From the NCBI GenBank assembly GCA_045805385.1, contig JBJMLG010000063.1:1-8924 (forward strand): a stretch of DNA of 8,924 nt. Reading direction: 5' to 3'. Origin of the DNA: JADGHQ01 sp045805385 (GTDB lineage Bacteria > Actinomycetota > Thermoleophilia > Solirubrobacterales > Thermoleophilaceae). Positions within the stretch are counted from its first letter, which is position 1, and the number at the start of each line of letters is the position of its first letter. Below, in pieces: positions 5,942 through 8,924 of this stretch. A program made the translations under genes and the position numbers. The notes beneath the pieces were generated by a model. It did no database searches. It saw nothing but the letters and a program-made list of their open reading frames with translations, and had not been told where the DNA came from.

Positions 5942-7989
5942 CCACGAGCACGACGGACACGCGGACGCTCGACGAGCTCTCCGTCAACACGATCCGCACC
6001 CTCGCCATGGACGCGGTGCAGAAGGCGAACTCCGGACATCCGGGCACCCCTATGGCACTCGCGCCCCTCGCATACGTGCTCTATACGCGCGTGATGAAGC
6101 ACGACCCCGGCGATCCCGACTGGTTCGATCGCGACCGCTTCATCCTGTCGGCCGGCCACGCCTCGATGCTGCTGTACGCGAGCCTCTACCTCTCGGGCTA
6201 CGGGCTCGAGCTCGAGGACCTCGAGAACTTCCGCCAGCTCGGCAGCCCCACCGCCGGCCACCCGGAGTACGGTCACGCGAAGGGCATCGAGATGACCACC
6301 GGCCCGCTCGGGCAGGGCATCTCCAGCTCGGTTGGAATGGCGCTCGCGGAGCGCATGCTGAACGCGCGCTTCGGCGACGAGGTGATCGACCACCACACCT
6401 GGGTGATTGCCAGCGACGGCGACCTGGAGGAAGGCGTCGCTTCGGAGGCTTGCTCGCTCGCCGGACACCTCGGCCTCGGGCGGTTGACCGTGTTCTACGA
6501 CGACAACCACATCTCCATCGAGGGCGACACCGAGCTCGCCTTCAGTGAGGACGTGGGCAAGCGCTTCGAGGCCTACGGGTGGCATGTGATCAACCTCGGC
6601 GAGCAGATCGACCTCGACTCGCTCGAGCGCGCCGCCAACGAGACGAAGGCGGTCGAAGATCGCCCATCGCTCGTGATCCTGCGCACGCACATCGCGCCCG
6701 GAAGCCCCAACAAGCAGGGCTCGGCGAAGGCGCACGGCGAGCCGCTCGGCGTGGAGGAGGTGCGGCTGACCAAGGAGGTTTACGGCTGGCCGTCCGACAA
6801 GGCCTTCTACGTGCCCGACGAGGTGCTCGAGCACTTCCGGCGCGTCGCGGCGGAGCGCGGCCGCTCCGCCCGCGAGGAGTGGGAGCAGCGGGTCGCCTCG
6901 TTCCGCGAGCAGCACCCCGACAAGTGGGCCGAGCTCGAGCTGATCATCGAGCGGCGACTGCCCGAGGGCTGGGACGCCGACTTGCCGCGCTTCGACCCGA
7001 ACGACGAGAAGGTGGGGACGAAGCTCGCGACGCGCAAGGCGTCGAACGCCGTGATCCAGTGGGCGGCCGCGAAGGTGCCGCAACTGGTCGGGGGCTCCGC
7101 CGACCTCGCGCCGTCCACGCTCACGCTCATCGACGGCGGTGGCGACGTCGAGAAGGGCAACTACGGCGGGCGCAATCTGCACTTCGGGGTGCGCGAGCAC
7201 GGCATGGGCGCGATCGTGAACGGCCTCACCCTGCACGGGTTCCGCGCGTACGGCGCCACGTTCCTGATCTTCTCCGACTACATGCGGGGCTCGATCAGGC
7301 TCTCGGCCGTCATGCAGATTCCGTCGATCTTCGTGTTCACGCACGACTCGATCGGGCTCGGCGAGGACGGGCCCACGCACCAGCCGATCGAGCAGCTGCC
7401 TGGCCTGCGCGCGGTGCCGAACCTCTACGTGATCCGGCCCGCCGGCGCCAACGAGACGGCCAGGGCCTGGCAGTTCGCCCTGCGCCAGACGAACCGGCCG
7501 TGCGCGTTCGCGCTCACGCGCCAGGGCGTGCCGGTCTGGGACCCGGACGGAGTGCCGGCCGACTGCGTGGAGCGCGGCGCCTACGTGCTGCGCGACACCG
7601 GGAACGGCCGCGAGCCGGACGTGGTCTTGATCGGAACGGGTTCGGAGGTGCACCTCTGCGTGGAGGCGCAGAGCCTGCTCGAGGCGGACGGCGTGGCGAG
7701 CCGCGTGGTGAGCATGCCGTGTGTGGAGCGCTTCCTCGAGCAGGACGAGTCCTACCGCGACCAGGTGCTGCCGCCAGGCGTGCGGGCGCGCGTGGCCGTC
7801 GAGGCGGCGCACCCGCAGACGTGGCACCAGTTCGTGGGCGAGAACGGCTCCGTGGTCGGCATGGAGACCTTCGGGGCCTCCGGGCCCGACAAGGCGGTGT
7901 TCGAGCACTTCGGATTCACCCCCCAGCGCGTGGCCGAGGAGGCCCGCGCCGTCATCGGCCGGCTGTCGTCGGCGGCCGCGGGCGGCTGA
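5938..7989 (+). CDS. tkt: Transketolase
   Basis: A 683-residue thiamine-diphosphate enzyme of the pentose phosphate pathway that moves two-carbon ketol units between xylulose-5-phosphate and aldoses; full length for the family. Seen in order: H34 in NSGHPG; H74 in SAGHAS; the metal/ThDP motif SDGDLEEG (159-166) with N190 in DDNHIS; the substrate loop GSPNKQGSAKAHG (255-267) with H266; and the pyrimidine domain with catalytic E420 in GVREHGMGA (417-425). H469 and H481 lie in FTHDSIGLGEDGPTHQP (467-483), and R528 in ALTRQG. All usual catalytic residues appear present. The start is GTG at 5938-5940, overlapping the glucokinase stop as GTGA, with AAGGAAGG 6 bases upstream; the frame stays open further upstream but that is a shadow of glucokinase. 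Transaldolase follows after 15 bases. Only the longer antisense frames compete here, and they lack homology. Confidence 0.98.
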   Translation: MTTSTTDTRTLDELSVNTIRTLAMDAVQKANSGHPGTPMALAPLAYVLYTRVMKHDPGDPDWFDRDRFILSAGHASMLLYASLYLSGYGLELEDLENFRQLGSPTAGHPEYGHAKGIEMTTGPLGQGISSSVGMALAERMLNARFGDEVIDHHTWVIASDGDLEEGVASEACSLAGHLGLGRLTVFYDDNHISIEGDTELAFSEDVGKRFEAYGWHVINLGEQIDLDSLERAANETKAVEDRPSLVILRTHIAPGSPNKQGSAKAHGEPLGVEEVRLTKEVYGWPSDKAFYVPDEVLEHFRRVAAERGRSAREEWEQRVASFREQHPDKWAELELIIERRLPEGWDADLPRFDPNDEKVGTKLATRKASNAVIQWAAAKVPQLVGGSADLAPSTLTLIDGGGDVEKGNYGGRNLHFGVREHGMGAIVNGLTLHGFRAYGATFLIFSDYMRGSIRLSAVMQIPSIFVFTHDSIGLGEDGPTHQPIEQLPGLRAVPNLYVIRPAGANETARAWQFALRQTNRPCAFALTRQGVPVWDPDGVPADCVERGAYVLRDTGNGREPDVVLIGTGSEVHLCVEAQSLLEADGVASRVVSMPCVERFLEQDESYRDQVLPPGVRARVAVEAAHPQTWHQFVGENGSVVGMETFGASGPDKAVFEHFGFTPQRVAEEARAVIGRLSSAAAGG

Positions 7990-8004
7990 GAAAGGAGGCG
8001 CGCC

Positions 8005-8924
8005 GTGAGCGTTGCCCAGCAGGTGAACGAACGGCTCGCCGCGCTTGTGCGCGCGGGCACGAGCCCGTGGCTGGACCAGATCCGGCGCAGCCTCATCGAG
8101 TCGGGCGAGCTCGAGCGGATGATGCGCGAGGACTCGTTGCGCGGCGAGACCGCCAACCCCGCCCTCTTCGAGAAGGCGATCCTTGGCAGCCCCGACTACG
8201 ACGACGCGCTCGCCGACCTCGCCCGCCAGGACCTCGACGCCGAGTCCATCTATGAGCGCCTCGCCATCCAGGACGTGCAGGGGGCGGCGGACGTGCTTCG
8301 CGCGGTCTGGGACGAGAGCGGCGGCGCCGACGGCTTCGTGTCGCTCGAGGTGGCGCCGGAGCTGGCGCGCGACACCGAGGGCACGCTGGAGCAGGCGCGC
8401 GACTACTGGAAGCGCCTCGACCGGCCCAACGTGATGATCAAGATCCCCGGCACCGACGAGGGGATGCCCGCGATCGAGCAGGCCACCTTCGAGGGCATCA
8501 ACGTGAACGTGACGCTCCTGTTCGCCGTGGAGAAGTACGAGCGCTGCGCCGAGGCCTACATCCGGGGGCTCGAGCGCCGGCGCGAGGCAGGGGAGCGAGT
8601 GGACGACGTTCACTCGGTGGCGAGCTTCTTCGTGTCGCGTGTCGACACCGAGGTCGACCGGCGGCTGGAGGGAAGCGGTCATACCGAGCTTTGCGGAACG
8701 GCAGCGCTCGCGAATGCGCGTCTCGCGTACAGCCGCTTCAAGGACATCTTCTACGGGGAGCGGTTCGCCGAGCTCCGCGACGCCGGTGCGTTCGTGCAGC
8801 GGCCGTTGTGGGCCTCGACGGGGGTGAAGAACCCGCGCTACCCCGAGACGATGTACGTGGACGGGTTGATCGCCCCGGACACGGTGAACACGATGCCGAT
8901 GCAGACGCTGCTCGCCTTCGGTGA
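8005..8924 (+). CDS. tal: Transaldolase, 3' end cut by window
   Basis: Non-oxidative pentose phosphate enzyme transferring a dihydroxyacetone unit from sedoheptulose-7-phosphate to glyceraldehyde-3-phosphate through a Schiff base. 306 codons are present; about 60 residues are expected beyond the right edge if the usual length of about 370 holds. Visible: SPWLDQIRR with catalytic-type D24, the first-strand motif GETANPALFEKAI (47-59), SLEVAP with E115, the Schiff-base lysine K146 in VMIKIPGT (143-150), NVTLLF (168-173), SFFVSRVD (207-214), and WASTGVKNP (269-277). The motif at 47-52 is GETANP where GVTSNP or GVTTNP is usual. The GTG start at 8005-8007 has an excellent AAAGGAGG six bases upstream and lies 15 bases after the transketolase stop. 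A fusion to glucose-6-phosphate isomerase, known in some bacteria, cannot be excluded because the C-terminus is missing. Confidence 0.96.
   Translation, partial: MSVAQQVNERLAALVRAGTSPWLDQIRRSLIESGELERMMREDSLRGETANPALFEKAILGSPDYDDALADLARQDLDAESIYERLAIQDVQGAADVLRAVWDESGGADGFVSLEVAPELARDTEGTLEQARDYWKRLDRPNVMIKIPGTDEGMPAIEQATFEGINVNVTLLFAVEKYERCAEAYIRGLERRREAGERVDDVHSVASFFVSRVDTEVDRRLEGSGHTELCGTAALANARLAYSRFKDIFYGERFAELRDAGAFVQRPLWASTGVKNPRYPETMYVDGLIAPDTVNTMPMQTLLAFG

Noticed and set aside
6579..8255. A 558-codon plus-strand frame overlapping transketolase in another frame
   Set aside because: Arg/Ala/Gly-rich out-of-phase translation of the tkt gene, lacking any family motif.
5638..8682. A 1014-codon open frame on the minus strand opposite transketolase and transaldolase
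   Set aside because: Long antisense frames are expected opposite GC-rich genes. The translation is His/Arg/Val/Leu-rich low-complexity sequence with no recognisable domain, while the plus strand encodes clear, full-length enzymes.
1..8924. Search by eye for CRISPR repeats, insertion-sequence ends, tRNA genes, toxin-antitoxin or defence genes
   Set aside because: No regularly spaced repeats, transposase motifs, tRNA-like cloverleaf or defence-type domains were found; the content is respiratory and central carbon metabolism.

Overview
The window is high in G+C, uses GTG (and probably TTG) starts alongside ATG, and is densely packed with genes. A cytochrome c oxidase subunit II carrying its own C-terminal cytochrome c domain, a ROK-type glucokinase and a tightly linked transketolase-transaldolase pair suggest a Gram-positive actinobacterium. 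A deep-branching class such as Thermoleophilia is my best guess. That assignment is inference from gene style, and a Chloroflexi-like origin is not excluded.

Left part (1-2368, minus strand): respiratory genes. Transcribed right to left, a short AraC-type regulator (2000-2368) is followed by ctaC (caa3-type subunit II with fused heme c domain) and ctaD (subunit I, cut by the window edge). ctaC and ctaD overlap by 4 bases (ATGA). The araC-ctaC gap holds an inverted repeat and a direct repeat that could be regulator sites.

Middle (2369-4837): a two-CBS-domain protein on the plus strand (2603-2995) converges on a minus-strand bacterial member of the animal heme peroxidase superfamily (3043-4428). 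Upstream of the peroxidase, on the same strand, are two very small membrane proteins (34 and 79 residues) separated by 2 bases. They look like accessory subunits of the same terminal oxidase, so the oxidase genes appear split into two blocks around the peroxidase, the CBS gene and the regulator.

Right part (4946-8924, plus strand): a sugar-phosphate operon. A ROK-family glucokinase overlaps transketolase by 4 bases (GTGA), and transaldolase follows 15 bases later and runs off the right edge. Glucokinase supplies glucose-6-phosphate; transketolase and transaldolase form the non-oxidative pentose phosphate pathway. The operon diverges from the small oxidase-subunit genes across a 108-base intergenic region.

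No RNA genes, mobile elements, CRISPR arrays or clear intrinsic terminators were seen. I see ordinary core metabolism, not a new defence or mobile system. The points most worth checking are the 34-residue membrane protein, the extra N-terminal membrane segments in CtaD, the lysine at the expected catalytic arginine position of the peroxidase, and the altered GVTSNP-type motif in transaldolase.
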